Origin: Astrocystis sublimbata
Lineage: Eukaryota > Ascomycota > Sordariomycetes > Xylariales > Xylariaceae
Assembly (NCBI GenBank): GCA_022453515.1
Contig: JAJNNY010000055.1
Location: forward strand, 1-64,000
Direction: 5' to 3'
DNA length: 64,000 nucleotides
Shown here in pieces: positions 49,963-61,789 of the stretch (its first letter is position 1; each line of letters begins with the position of its first letter). A program made the translations under genes and the position numbers. A model generated the notes under the pieces. That model was not told the DNA's origin. It saw nothing but the letters and a program-made list of their open reading frames with translations, and did not search any database.

Positions 49963-50662
49963 TTGACTTATACCTACTAGTCTCGGACCTGTGAATGATG
50001 ATCAAAAATTCCGCGGGGAGATAAAAAAACCCTAATACGCCTCAACCTGTCCATGTCCGCCTCGTCTTGCAGGGCATGCGATTTTGTCTTTTCAATGACA
50101 TCTCAATGCAGGTTGAGGCTGACATACCTCTCTTCTCCTACCCGGCTTCATTGCCCAGGGGCCATGGACTTGTTCCATAGTCATGAGCTCTGATGTTGTA
50201 TGCAGGGCATGCGATCTTGTCCTTTTCAATGACATCTCGATGCAAATTGATGTTGACATGCCTATTCTGCTACCCGCGCGCATACAGGTTCTTGACTTAT
50301 ACCTGCTAGTCTCGGACCTATGGCTTCCCAAACAGCATGCCGCGGGGAGATAAAAAAGCCCTAATACGCCTCAACCTCCCAGTTCAGGCTCTGTAGTGCG
50401 ATTTTGTCCGTTCAATGACATCTTCGCTTCGGTTGAGGCTGACATACCTATTCTGATACCTATTCTGATACCTATTCTGCTACCCGCTCATGAGAGTTCC
50501 TTGACTTATACCTACTAGTCTCGGACCTTGTGGGTACTGACGTCCAGCGGGGAGATAAAAAAGCCCTAATACGCCTCAACCTTCCCTGTCCAAGTTCAGC
50601 ATGGGTAGGGTATGTGATTTTGTCTTTTCAATGACATCTTCGCTTCGGTTGAGGCTGACATA
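49963..50662 (+). repeat. Three-copy modular tandem repeat with unrelated spacers (possible ncRNA locus)
   Basis: Three units each carry blocks A, B and C in order. A (28 nt, starts TTGACTTATACC, ends TCGGACCT) is at 49963-49990, 50292-50319 and 50501-50528. B (35 nt, GCGGGGAGATAAAA... ends GCCTCAACC) is at 50013-50047, 50342-50376 and 50547-50581. C (starts GATTTTGTC, contains TTCAATGACATC, ends GGTTGAGGCTGACATA) is at 50080-50145, 50400-50448 and 50616-50662. An extra C copy lies at 50213-50278. Between A and B are unrelated spacers of 22, 22 and 18 nt; between B and C, unrelated spacers of 32, 23 and 34 nt. B ends in GCCTCAACC and C ends in its exact complement GGTTGAGGC, so each unit can fold into a hairpin. 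No protein frame runs through the units. Confidence 0.85.
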
Positions 50663-51605
50663 ACACCAATTCCGATCCTATCAGCTAGCTAGGTAGCACA
50701 ATGCATGTAAATAGGTTGGATTCTGGTCACAACGATACACACAGGCCTGTATCTGGATTAGGTAGTGACATGGGTAGTCTCTTTGTCGTGATTCTCCATC
50801 CTAGGTCCCAAGATCGTGCCGATTGTAGATCGATGCCCACCTGGCTTCTTTCCTGGCGAGCCTTGAACATAATTAGTTAGCTTGGTAGATGGGTTGTCCA
50901 CGATTGTTTGGTCAGGACGTTGGGCCGTTAAGTGTGCGGGTGACGGGAGGCTTTGCTTCGACTTGGATCGGCACAGTATCAAATTCGCTGCATTGGAATT
51001 GACGGGGCCTCTATTACCGCCGCCTTTCCGTGCATCATGTGCTGAGATATGGTAGATTGTAATGAACCAAGGCGCGTGTAATATAACAAGCGGGACGACT
51101 ATCGTCGATTGCAATCCCGGGGTCATGAAGCTTTTATCAAGATGGGAATACCTCCAGGCTATCTCATGGCGGCCTTGCACATACATACATACACCCCTGG
51201 AGGTTGAGACCTGCTCAGTGCTCGCCTGCGGCACATGTCTCGGACATAAGAGTCTCCCTAGTTACCGAATGCGAATGCGATCGTGAGGATACCTACCGAG
51301 CATGCCGATATGTTTTGTTGATTTTTCTTTGAGCATGCATGGTCTAGAGGTGCTATTCATTGTTAGATGCAGCACCTACTACCTACCCAATTAAAACCAA
51401 CACTTACAATATAGCACCAAGTATAGCTATCGACTTTGTACCTGTAGGCAAGATAAGATACCTGCCCCACGAAGAGCCTCAGAATCGAAGATCGTGTTGG
51501 TTATCTCATCCACGTCATCTACTGGACACGAATGAGCATTCCCCCACGCCTCACCGACTTTCCTGCTTCGGAGCTCATGTTCGTGAAAGGAGGAAAACAT
51601 CAATC
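50663..51605. other. Gene-free interval
   Basis: Between the repeat array and the P450. An open frame of 158 codons at 50758-51234 (-) has no family resemblance. The right end is the P450 5' region. Confidence 0.45.
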
Positions 51606-53488
51606 ATGTCTTCCGATTCCTTTCACCCTCTCTTCATCGCGGTAGGCATCGGCGCAGCGACTTCGGCATATGTCTTTGCTCGTAAACTGTTGTTCGGCCA
51701 CGACAGCCGGGAGCCACCGCTGGCTCCGCAATCAATTCCTCTCATCGGACACATGATTGGACTTTCGCAGAGGAAGTTCAATTACTATGTCGACCTTAGG
51801 TAAGACGACACTTGCATTCTCGTGTCTACCTAGGTATATCCGGGCTTATCATACCTAGTAAATCTCTCTCAACTCCCATCTTCACTCTATCCATGCCCGG
51901 ACAAAAGATGTACGTGATCACAACGCCAGATCTCGTCCAGCTCGCGCAGAAACAGCACAAAACCCTCGCCTTCCCACCAATAGCAGCCAAATTCGCCTCC
52001 ACCGTATGCGGCGCCAGCAAGGCCGCGCAGGACATCCTAGCGCAGAACGTGAATGGCGACGAGGGCGATCACGGCCTATCGATGGAGTCGAACACAGCGA
52101 TGCACGCGGCGCTGCAGCCCGGGGCGGACCTGGATGATATGAATCGGGCTATGATCCAGGGGATTGCGGCGTCGCTTGATGAGCTGCAGCCTGCGAAGGA
52201 GGAGACGAGGAGGTTGGGCTTGTCTGCGTGGTTGACCAAGGTTGTTACGGAGGCGACTACGCGGTCGGTGTATGGGCCTTTGAATCCGTATGATGATCCG
52301 GAGATCGTGGATGCGTTTTGGTGAGTCCTTCGCTTATGTCAACCTGTACTTACATATGCATGAGGTGAGATGGTATGATATGATATGCATCAGCACCACC
52401 TCGCGTGTGCTTTGCATGGTTCGGTTCCTCTCCTGTTCAACAGGCAGTGTCTTGTCAAGCGTCAAGCTTGTGACAGTGGACACTCTGACACGCATTCAGC
52501 TACCCCGGATTTAACCAGATCATCGATCCCGCTAACCCGAATACGGTCTAGGGACTTCGAAGCTGGGCTCATGTCAATCCTAATTGGGGTCCTGCCCTCG
52601 CTCACCGCTCGCAAGCCGATAGCTGCGCGGACAAAGGTCGTCGATGCCTTTGAGAAGTACTACAAGGCAGGAGGCGTGCAGCAGGCATCGGCTCTCGCGC
52701 AAAAGCGGTACCAAGCTGAAGTAGACAACCATGTTTCCCTGACAGATATAGCGCGGTATGAGGTCGGCGGGTCGATTGCCATTCTAGTCAACACGGCGCC
52801 CGCGGCCTTCTGGACGCTGCTATCGGTGCACTCGCATCCGGGCCTTCTAGATGAGATCCGGAAAGAGGTGGATGCGTGTACCAAGAGGACTGACACTGAC
52901 AATGGCCGCTCACTCGACATCACGGTGTTGAAGCAAAACTGTCCTCTTCTGCTATCTACTTACCAGGAAATCCTCCGCTATTGCTCGATGGGGACGTCGA
53001 TTCGCGAAGTTATGGAAGATATTTACCTTGGCTCATGGCTACTGAAGAAAGGCACCATGCTGCAGATGCCGAGTCGTGTAATACATCAGGATGCTGGACT
53101 CTGGGGAGGGGATGTGGATGAATTCAACCCACGTAGGTTCCTGCCCGAGGAGAAGAAAAATCGTCCTGGTGATGTCTGCTTCCGCGCATTTGGTGGTGGA
53201 AAGACGCTTTGCCCAGGCAGGCATTTTGCGACGAACGAGGTGTTGGCGGTGGTTGCTGTCTTCATCTCGAGATTTGATATGAAACCCACCGCAGCAGATG
53301 GAAGATGGAAGATTCCAACGACGATGAATACAAATGTTGCTGCGGTGGTGATGCAGCCTGATGATGATGTCGAGGTCGAGATCAAGGTGCGTGAAGGATA
53401 TGAGGATGTCAAATGGAGTGTTAGTCTGAGAGAGTCGGACAATATCTTCGCTATGGTGACGGAAGATAGTGTTGAGGCGGTATCATGA
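51606..53488 (+). CDS. Cytochrome P450 monooxygenase (copy 2), 3 exons
   Basis: Exons 51606-51799, 51859-52320 and 52552-53488 (introns 59 and 231 nt) give 530 aa. The first intron has a GTAAGA donor and CCTAG acceptor; the second a GTGAGT donor, GCTAACC branch and TCTAG acceptor. It begins with a hydrophobic anchor (PLFIAVGIGAATSAYVFA) then HDSREP, as in the P450 at 24604. The ExxR is EILR, and the haem loop is FRAFGGGKTLCPGRH. A PxxW/F-like region HQDAGLWGGDVDEFNPRRF precedes it. All essential P450 elements are present. The second intron position differs from that of copy 1. Probable function is oxidation of a lipid or sterol-like substrate, by weak resemblance to CYP7/CYP8-related fungal enzymes; this is not settled by the sequence. 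Confidence 0.9.
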
Positions 53489-54702
53489 ACATTGATCGAG
53501 GGTGTTAGGTGTTAGGCTTAAGGCTGTGATGTCAACAGAGCGGCTAGCCAAGGAACCTTGGGGGCCTGGCTTGCAAATATCAAATGCGATCGGCACGAAT
53601 TGATAGTAGCGTCACGGTTAGTCAAGGTTCATTAGATGACCTAATCTTCCTAGGGTATTTAGTGCAATGACGAGTTTGAGCCGCAAGTTCAGACCTTGTT
53701 GTAAGAATGTGTTTCCGTCTCTTTGAATTGGATTATTGGATCTGACATTGATTCTGTAAATCGTCCATCTTCTGTGTATGCATATACTGTAGTAGGTAAA
53801 ACGTAATTAGCACTTTCCAGATGCTTTGTGATGAATTTGATTGGTAATTCGCCAACAAATGGTGGCTTACTGAATCCCTCTGAATGGCGAGAATGGATGC
53901 AGTCTATCTGTGTGTGGATGGTGAGCTGCAGACAAGCCAAGACGTTTCCCCGCAAAGAAGCGGACGGAAGAGCGTGGCGAAGTGGGACCCGTGATCTGGA
54001 GTGCAGCCAATCGGGAGGGCGACGAAGCAGCACCGTTTCGACAGCCGTCGTCATCTCCACACCCCCACTTCGGGGCCCAGGCGAGCCAGGCCCGCCAGGC
54101 GCTCCCTCTAACTCTCAGCAAACCTTTCGTGCAGTCGTATGTTCGTCCCATTCCCATTGTCGATATTGTGCCATTGTCGTTGACCACTTCTCCCACCACA
54201 ATCATACCACCACCCCAACAACATTGCACCACTACCTCCGCCGCTATTCCCACCACCCCGACTTCTGTATCTGTTGTCTACCCTCCCAACTCGCTACGGA
54301 GTGGTGATCTCCTCAAAATACTCACCTGAAACAACATTTTCTACCTATATCCTACCCGCTCTTCAACAAATCAGACAGACCTGCCTATAATTGTCTCGCA
54401 GCAGCCCGGCAGTCATGAGCGACTTCCGATACTAGACTTAGCAACCGACACCCATATTCTAGCTGTCGGCCCTTCCTCAGACATTACTGCCTCCAACGAA
54501 ATCGTGGCGCAACACCAACCAACCTCGCCAACCCCGCTCGACCTGGCTCAACCCAACTCAGCTTGCCTACCGAGTCAGCCGTCGACATACCATTATCGAA
54601 CGCTGCATCATATCTCGACCGATTTCATTTGAATTGAAATCAAACAAGATACTCTGCTCAGTTCAGTGCTAAGCCAGCCGCTGTGATTCGACTACCGTCA
54701 CC
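53489..54702. other. Intergenic, with pyrimidine-rich leader of PRELI gene
   Basis: The first part is the P450 3' flank. From about 54130 to 54700 the plus strand is rich in C and T with ACCACC repeats, the composition of a long 5' leader or promoter for the gene at 54703. Open frames in this stretch are low-complexity. Confidence 0.5.
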
Positions 54703-55458
54703 ATGGTCCTCACACGCACCACCAACCACGCTTACTCCCACCCGTTCCCGACCGTCACCCTCGCCTTCTTCCTCCGCTACTACTCTCCGCAATTGAACCC
54801 CTTCTCCAGTCATGTGCTCTCGACCGACACCATCTCCTCCTATGTCGACCCTGTCACCGAGCGCCTGCACACCACTCGCATCCATCTCAAAAAGTCACGC
54901 ATGCCCTCCGCTGTTGTCAAGTTGCTGCCCGCCAGTGTGACAGGGGGCGGCGGGGACAAGTCCAGCTATGTTCTCGAGACAAGTGTGGTGGACATGAAGG
55001 AGGGTTGGATGAAGACGGAAAGCAGGAACCTTAATTTCACAGGTGTCTTGAGTGTCGTGGAGGAGCAGCACTATTCAACCTCGCCACCCGACACCAACTC
55101 TGGCCTATCCAACAACACAGCCCTCGTTCCCGCTAGATCTCCATCAAACACGTTTGTCACGACTACCTTCTCGTACCGATCGACACTGGGGAACAAGAAG
55201 CAGGACCGCGCCACGGCCGATTCGGCAGACACCGCGGACGAGGCTGGCCGGAAGGGTCTAGGTAGCTGGATCTCGGGCTGGGGTGCTAACCGCATCCAGC
55301 GCAGCATCGAGTCCATCGCCTCCAACAAGACCGAGGATCAGATCAGCAAGTCTCGAGACGGCATGGGGCTGGTGCTCGAGCGTCTGCGAAACAACGGTGT
55401 TGTTTCTGTACTACGAGAGCTGAGGCGGCGTGAGGGCAAGGCTGTCTTCGACCAGTGA
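54703..55458 (+). CDS. PRELI/MSF1-family mitochondrial lipid-transfer protein (Ups-like)
   Basis: Intronless, 251 aa. Residues 1-110 match the PRELI/MSF1 domain: a start with HPFPTVTLAFFLRYYSPQLN, then SSHVLSTDTISSYVDP, ERLHTTRIHLKKSRMPS, and a late MKEGWMKTESRNLNFTGVL. These strands correspond to the lipid-binding pocket of Ups1/Ups2/PRELID proteins, which with Mdm35 carry phosphatidic acid or phosphatidylserine across the mitochondrial intermembrane space. The helix GLVLERLRNNGVVSVLRELR fits the long C-terminal helix. The protein is longer than the usual 180-200 aa because of a polar Ser/Thr/Asn insert between the domain and that helix (about residues 125-165). I cannot tell which Ups paralogue it is; Ups2/Ups3 seems likeliest. 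Confidence 0.88.
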   Translation: MVLTRTTNHAYSHPFPTVTLAFFLRYYSPQLNPFSSHVLSTDTISSYVDPVTERLHTTRIHLKKSRMPSAVVKLLPASVTGGGGDKSSYVLETSVVDMKEGWMKTESRNLNFTGVLSVVEEQHYSTSPPDTNSGLSNNTALVPARSPSNTFVTTTFSYRSTLGNKKQDRATADSADTADEAGRKGLGSWISGWGANRIQRSIESIASNKTEDQISKSRDGMGLVLERLRNNGVVSVLRELRRREGKAVFDQ

Positions 55459-56212
55459 ACCCCCCACAAGCATGGAAACACTTGAGTATCCATTGTAGCA
55501 TACATGCGAATTTTCGAAAGCGGTTTATCAAGCAAGGCGTTGGGACGAATCTTTCTCAAGGGCATGGAAAATGATAACGGAAACAGGCCAAGGCAGCACG
55601 CACACGCACTCAATCGAGGCATTTTTGGACAATTGTTGCCCGCACGAAACGAACGATCTGCAATATTGCAGTTGGAGCGATCACAAAATAGTATCGCACC
55701 CACATTCATTACTCCTCTCATGTATGATATGTCATCGGGGTTTTTGTTAGTCCTTCCAGGCCATACGGATTACCTGTACCCCGACTAGGGGCAATTACTG
55801 TATACAAATAGTCGTAAAACAAACAGCGGTTCAACGAACCTCATTCCAATGACGCCACTTCATCGTGACTTATCAGCAAAGACGACTATCCTGTCAGCTT
55901 ATGTTATGACATCTGTGAATGAACGCAGTCCACCCAAACACGAACACGAGGACTGAGCAACATGCGGCTCATTCGCATCCCAGTCCTTTCTACGTATTTG
56001 AAGGCAATTCAATTGATTTATTTCATTTGCGACGATGGAAAGCTTGCTGCTCTTCAACCAGTTCCATTATGTATCCCAAGACCATCGAACCGCGCATGAC
56101 GCCAAAAGATATTCCGTGAGACCTGACCGTACATGCTGTTCCTCATTACCCCCGCGTCCTTCATCCATCACATCAAGATATCTCATCCCCTCCCATCCCA
56201 TCCATCAACTCC
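55459..56212. other. Convergent 3' flanks
   Basis: Lies between the converging PRELI and SRPBCC genes. No coding feature was recognised. Confidence 0.5.
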
Positions 56213-56854
56213 TCACTTCCGCTCCCCCTCAACAACATCCTTCAACCCATCCATCCACCTCTGAAACCCGCTCTCAATCTGCGCCTTAGGAAGGACGTAG
56301 GCCAATAACCCACCAAACGTCTCCCAACACGCATACCTCGTAACAACCATGCCATCCTCCCCTTCCACCTTCTCCTCGATAAACTCCTGCACACGCTCGG
56401 AATGGAGTAAAAAGTGCGGAATGCCCACAGCTTTCCAAACGACTCTATAGCCCCTCCCAACCCTCCCACCTTCCTCTCCTCCAAAACTCTCCAAAAACGT
56501 AACCTCAAGATCAACAGCCCTAGAACTTCCCCCCGGCACCATGACGGCGTCGAACCTGACTTTGGCGCCGGGAGTCACGTAGCCGTCTTTCCCTGCCAGA
56601 TCTCGCAGGTCCTTGTCTTGAAGAGGAAAGCCCGGAGACGTGGAAGTGGAAGTGATAGAAGCGCTGGGCACGAAGGTGTTCCATTCGCCGTAGTTGGGCA
56701 GGTCGAGGACTTTTTCGAGACAGGAGAGCGCGGGGCCTTGAATTGTCGTGGAGCAGGCTACGGCGAAGACACCGCCGGGGCCGTGTGTTGGGACGGCGAT
56801 GGGGGGTACCGAGGCTGCTTTGTCTTGTGGGAGGGAGGGGGGTGCGAGGGACAT
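56213..56854 (-). CDS. SRPBCC/START-fold (polyketide-cyclase-like) protein
   Basis: Intronless, 213 aa. The pattern is that of the small SRPBCC hydrophobic-pocket fold: VFAVACSTTIQGPALSCLEK (strand 1 and helix 1), LPNYGEWNTFVPSASI (the W-x-x-F/W turn), LEVTFLESF, YRVVWKAVG, HSERVQEFIE and VVTRYACWETFGG, with a final helix at QIESGFQRWMDGL. Such fungal proteins are often labelled 'polyketide cyclase/dehydrase' or 'SRPBCC domain', but the ligand is unknown and there is no polyketide gene nearby. The ATG at 56854 is the only start before strand 1, although a proline-rich leader of about 27 residues precedes the fold. Confidence 0.82.
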   Translation of the reverse strand: MSLAPPSLPQDKAASVPPIAVPTHGPGGVFAVACSTTIQGPALSCLEKVLDLPNYGEWNTFVPSASITSTSTSPGFPLQDKDLRDLAGKDGYVTPGAKVRFDAVMVPGGSSRAVDLEVTFLESFGGEEGGRVGRGYRVVWKAVGIPHFLLHSERVQEFIEEKVEGEDGMVVTRYACWETFGGLLAYVLPKAQIESGFQRWMDGLKDVVEGERK

Positions 56855-58355
56855 TTTTGGGGGGGGGTTGTTGGTTTATTTGGGTGTTTGTTTCCGTGTG
56901 TTTGAGTGTTTACTGGTTTGAGTATAGGATAGTATAGCTTTGTGAGCTAAGTAAGTTGGATTGTAGGTAGTTAGGTAGGTTGGTAAGTAAGTAAGTATGG
57001 GGGTTGGTGGGAGGAAGATGAGATGAAGATGATGAGCTGGACTAAATGCGTTGGGGAACGTCCGAAACTAGGTACTGAGAGCTATGGCCGGCGGTGAGTG
57101 GACTGAGTACCCGAGGAAGAAGGTATGTATGTATTGGCAGAAAACACCCGGGTTATAGCGTAAGGTTGAGCATTGTTTTACTTTGTTTGTTGTCTGCAGT
57201 CGTAAGTAGTATGAAAGACTGTTTGATGACTAAGGTGTAGGTGATAGGTACATGCTTCGTTCATCAACTGGAGATGACGGAGTTTCCGATGACACTTGCA
57301 GCCGACTGTACAGTGCCAATTACAGTGCGCAAATGATGGACTTTCACGGTGGCTGGGGTATAGATTCAACCTGCAGGTTTTCTTTACTTGTACACTTCAC
57401 AGTCACAAGCAACACGCTAATATCAGAGGACTGATTATTCGCCAAAGAGCTGGAGAGCTTTGCCTGGTACATACATCTGCTGTATGAATGTTCATTATTA
57501 ATTCTCATTATGTGTTTATCGCTAACAGCTTGTTTGTCGTAACTCATCGTATACTACAATAGCATACAAACACATCAGGAGTGCCAATACCTAGATCGAT
57601 CGACAGGTACACATCTGCCTTTTGATACTATTGATGCACAGTTGAAAAGTCCAAAGTAATGCTGGACACTTTAATAGACACGGCTTGATTTAGTACAGTA
57701 GTATGTATATAGGATCGTGGAGCCAGCCTTCGTTACTACTCAAGTCAGGCCAATTCCAGAATGCCTTATTATTGCGGTTCTCTGATGGCTATCTTCGCTA
57801 GTAGCCAGAGTAGAGCGTGACGGCCTAGTACGTGTAAGAGACCTGCTCATACTGACAAGAGACGGAACGAATCGCTTGTCGATCAGACTCAGAGCATGCT
57901 GACCCCATTAGTCGGCATGGAGGCGGCGATTTATATAGCAACATCACGCTTAACCGTGAACCAGTACATAGAGTCACCGCCACTAGCCAATCGATTGTTA
58001 ACTGCATGCTCAGAAGGTTGACTTAGGCTATCAGCCTGGCATTGAATACTTACGGACTTTATTATCGTCCGGTGAGAAGCCTTGAAGTCTCGCTTCTGTG
58101 ACGATAATCAAGCGAACCAGGGAGGCTGCGAGAGATCTTCGCGCTTGCTTGGTGATTTTGTAGCGAGCAGGCAGATCATAGGCGCGTACAGAACTATGTT
58201 TGCCTTAGTTTCTGTAGACAGCCCGGCTATGAGCCCTTCTTATTTATGGCGGGCTGTTCGTTTTATCGCTATTCCTTAAGGAGCTACTATGCAAGGTATA
58301 GCATATCTTAAGTGCCGTCTTTCTTCGATATTGGATTATTTATAACGTGCTTTCG
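56855..58355. other. Gene-free interval
   Basis: Promoter side of the SRPBCC gene. A G-rich run at about 56850-56870 and GTAAGTAAGTA/GTAGG short repeats at about 56945-57000 are visible. No supported gene. Confidence 0.5.
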
Positions 58356-59924
58356 TCATCCCGACTCCATGGACCCAAGCTCGGTATATGTAGAGCGCTC
58401 TGCCCTACTCGTCGTCGGGCGAGCTGTAGTCGGACGCGATGACTGGCGCACCAAGGTCTTCAGACTGGTCACCGCAGTCGGCGTTGGAGGTGTCGGAGGC
58501 GTCGGGTAATAGGTTCCTTCAAGATCAGTGTCGTAGTCTCGTCCACGGAGGTCGTAGACATAGGCATGACTGGCAGTACGCTCATGGGGCGTAGGCGGTG
58601 CTCGTCGTACTGAGCTGAGCGGCCTCGCTTTAAACATCCTCTTGATAATTACGAAGACCACTGGCATGCAGCTGCATATGAGGCCGATATTGAGCTCGGC
58701 GGCGCTGTTGCGAGGGAACATGATCAGCTTACAAATGTGAGACTTGGGGGGAAAGACTGACTTACTGTAATGTGTAGCTTGGAATGGAGTCCCATGTAAA
58801 ATCATATGAGTCCAGCTGAACGAAGCGGAACGCGGTACTCAATATTGACAGTGCAACAGCCCTGGGAGAAGGTTAGCCATCGTCTCACACGCGGATATCG
58901 AGCTTCATACAATAAGCCGAATAGGAAGATCCCAAGAATGCCTATCTTCTTATCCCGAGGCATTTTCAACTTGTTAACCATGCTGACAGGAATAATGAGC
59001 ACGTAAAGATCCGAAACGATGCCGAAGAGTCCAACCGCCGCATTGAGGTTGTAGACTGGTTGCGAGCAGGTGCTTGCCTTGAGCTTTTTCTGCCACGCAT
59101 CTTGATCCGGTACGGGTGTCGTCATCGATATCGGCACGCAGAAGCGTATGTTCAGAATGATCGCAGTGACGTAGAAAATCGCGATAACTGTCGTTCCCGC
59201 CCAGATCATCCGTCTCGCTGATGTGTTCGGGGCGAAGACGCGGAGATACAGCGCGAGTAGCGTCGTCTTAACCAGGAGTGCTGAGAGCGAGAATAAGACA
59301 AGTGAGCTCGTCGTTCGCTACTCATCGTTAGTATGAAAATCTGGGAGGATGGTCACCGCTTCCTGTGACCAGGGCGGTTTCGGGACTGGCGGGTGGTATT
59401 ACCTCTAGGAAACTGGCGTTGAACTGGCTCAAAGGCACATCCCATTGATGAGGGCCTAGCGGGTTGCCGAAAACTAGAAGACGATAAGTATGACAGCATG
59501 CTATATGGGTTCCTTCGCGTAAAAATGGTTCAACATACGTGAAAGAGTCAGACCCGTGAAGGCTGTGATACTAGCCTAGGTTCACTTGTAAGTTCCAGCA
59601 TATCCATGATGTTTCCGGGAAAACTCACCCCAGCGGCCAGAGATAAGTCTTCAACACATATGAGATTAGCATGCTGCCGCTCAATGCCAGCGCCAATGTC
59701 GAATTTCACTACTCACAATCGTCGATTCCAAAGTGATTCGTGATGATAGCGCGGGTGTAGACGCGTAACGCCAGGAAGACAAGCATCAAAGCATACGTGA
59801 GTCCAACAACGGCTGTCCCTAGGCCTTCCCGTGTCCTGTGGTGCTCAAAATCCGAGTGAAATCCATCCGGCGGCGGCAATGCCGGGATCTTGTCCAGCAG
59901 GCTGGAATCGGTCGGCTCGGCCAT
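58356..59924 (-). CDS. PTH11-like / fungal rhodopsin-fold membrane protein (copy 2), 7 exons, one-base frame problem
   Basis: Second member of the fungal rhodopsin-domain family. Exons: 59924-59717, 59648-59629, 59570-59539, 59473-59403, 59317-58911, 58861-58766 and 58704-58356. Family motifs run in order: HFGIDD then YLSLAAG, AFTGLTLS, FGNPLGPHQWDVPLSQFNA, LVLFSLSALLVKTTLLALYL, TVIAIFYVTAIILNIRFC, VGLFGIVSDLYVLIIPVSM, IGILGIFLFGLLAVALSIL, and AAELNIGLICSCMPVVFVII. A Pro/Thr-rich cytoplasmic tail ends the protein. Exons sum to 1,183 nt, one over a multiple of three. The slip falls at the exon 2-3 junction, where GCTGGGG has four Gs; three would restore AG-ITAFTGL. This is a true single-base insertion, an assembly error, or a splice I have misread. 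Downstream exons are all in frame. Expected length about 393 aa. Confidence 0.78.
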
Positions 59925-61789
59925 CGCTCGCGTTCATCAAGACCGTATCCGTATCAATCAACGCATCTGCTCAATTCCTTCGATGGCCATCTGCGTCCGT
60001 GGCTGCAGTTGCAAGTCGTGAGTATGCTACGTCGCGTAGCAAGTCGCTTGTCTTTGAATGAGAAGAGCAATCATTTTCACAACATCTTGCCGCAAATAGA
60101 CTCACCTCCTGCCTGCCGCTTACGTTGAACGGTATTACTAAAGTCTAGCTCTGAAAGTTTGGGTGGCCGGGGATATCAGCCCCTGTTCGGGGGGCAGAAA
60201 GAGGCTTAGAGCGACGGGATCGACGAGCTTAGCGACGACGCTTGGCCTACGCTTGACCGCCACTAATGTACAAAATAGGATTGCCTTGGATTCAAATTCT
60301 TTATCATCTTAATCTCAGTTTATGCCCTCAGTGCCGCTGCATTGCTGATAATCTTAACGGTAATGCTCAGAACTGAGCGACATCAAGCCCTCCCGGCCCT
60401 GTCGCGACGTGAGCATCCCAGCAAGAGGTGACGTAAAGATCAAATGGAGGAGTAGGATCCCTCCACGACGGTCCCTGTCCTCTTACTCAAAGCTTCGGCA
60501 ATGTTGCACTGAAGGTGGAATATAAACATCTTAAATCAGTACCTAGCTCGCCTAGCTCGCCTAGCAGGTGTTCGTGGCCAAATTTACAAATATCCCGTAG
60601 CCCTATGCAGTTGAACCGCATCATCAGACGAAACACTCTGCCCACGAACTCCAAAGATCTAGCAGCATTCGCCAATCTAAGCAGGTACGTGCGCAAGACC
60701 CGCCACTAACGTGCATTTTGGGTTCGCTCATGTCGCGTGCCCCCCTATTGACCAGAATCGGACCAATGCATCTTTTTGAGATTCCTTGGATACCTATCGA
60801 GGCCGGATCTGAAGTTGAAATTTCTGTTATTACAGTGTCATTCATGTTAAAATCTACACTGTGTGATCTGGTAGTCTAGATTCTAGCCCCATGTCCCCTG
60901 CTTTGCCTTTATTCTTCAAGTACCGGCGCTATGGAGTTGGGTGTACTGAGTATTCAACGCTTCTTACGACCTTGACGGCGGCGTATCCTTGTTCTTTCTA
61001 GTAGCTTTTCTCCTGTTCTATGTTTCATGGGCATTTAACAAGTTGCGTCTGCTGAGGGTACGGAGTCAACAAGATTACCGGGCCGACGCTGTCACCTTGA
61101 AGCGTTATGCATCGACGGTCACAAACAGCACCGACCCCGAGCCCCCGCCCCCCTCGACTACCTACTATCAAACCACCTACCTACCTTCGGTTGTTTTGCA
61201 AGATATCATTGATGTGGTCATAATTCTCTGTCGATGTGACAGATTGTCGCCTGCAGGCATACAATGATTAATTCGATAACGTCGCCGGTTGCTCGATGTT
61301 CGAACCTATGAGCGATGTTCATTATCTTCATCGCGTGCACTAAAGTCGGAATAGCGTCACTCTAACCGTATCGGGCGCGAGATAGCACCTAAAGGGCATC
61401 ATGGGTTTGCAAGCATGCTGTGAGGTGTCATATGCAATGTCGGAGCCAAATGCGTGTTCTCAACGTTTTCAAAACTCTAATGCCCTCGCGGCTTAGGAAT
61501 CGTACTTGATGTACCAGTTCTTGTTTTCCCACCTCCTCTTCCACTTCCACACATACACCAACATCACTACTATCATCGCTAACACCGCCACTGCTATCAC
61601 TATCTACCTAGCTTTGCAGTACGGAGCCAGAATCGGCCGACCAAAGTCATTTGCAGATATACATTGTACGCGAGCGACATCTGAAGGATGGCTGATCCCT
61701 CCGTCAACATAGAAGCCTCGCTGGAACACGATCCAGGTGTGTGTGTTCCCCTCGCTGAGGCTTGGCAGGATCTTACTCACCCACCTCTC

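Noticed and set aside
50028..50034. Telomere-like CCCTAA in block B
   Set aside because: A single hexamer per unit, not tandem, and far from any array; chance match.
49990..50125. Box C/D snoRNA
   Set aside because: TGATGA occurs only in unit 1 inside a variable spacer, and the CTGA in block C is not paired with a box C in units 2 and 3.
49963..50662. CRISPR-like reading of the modular repeat
   Set aside because: The host is a fungus, blocks differ from one another, only three units are present, and spacers differ in length; nothing links it to CRISPR.
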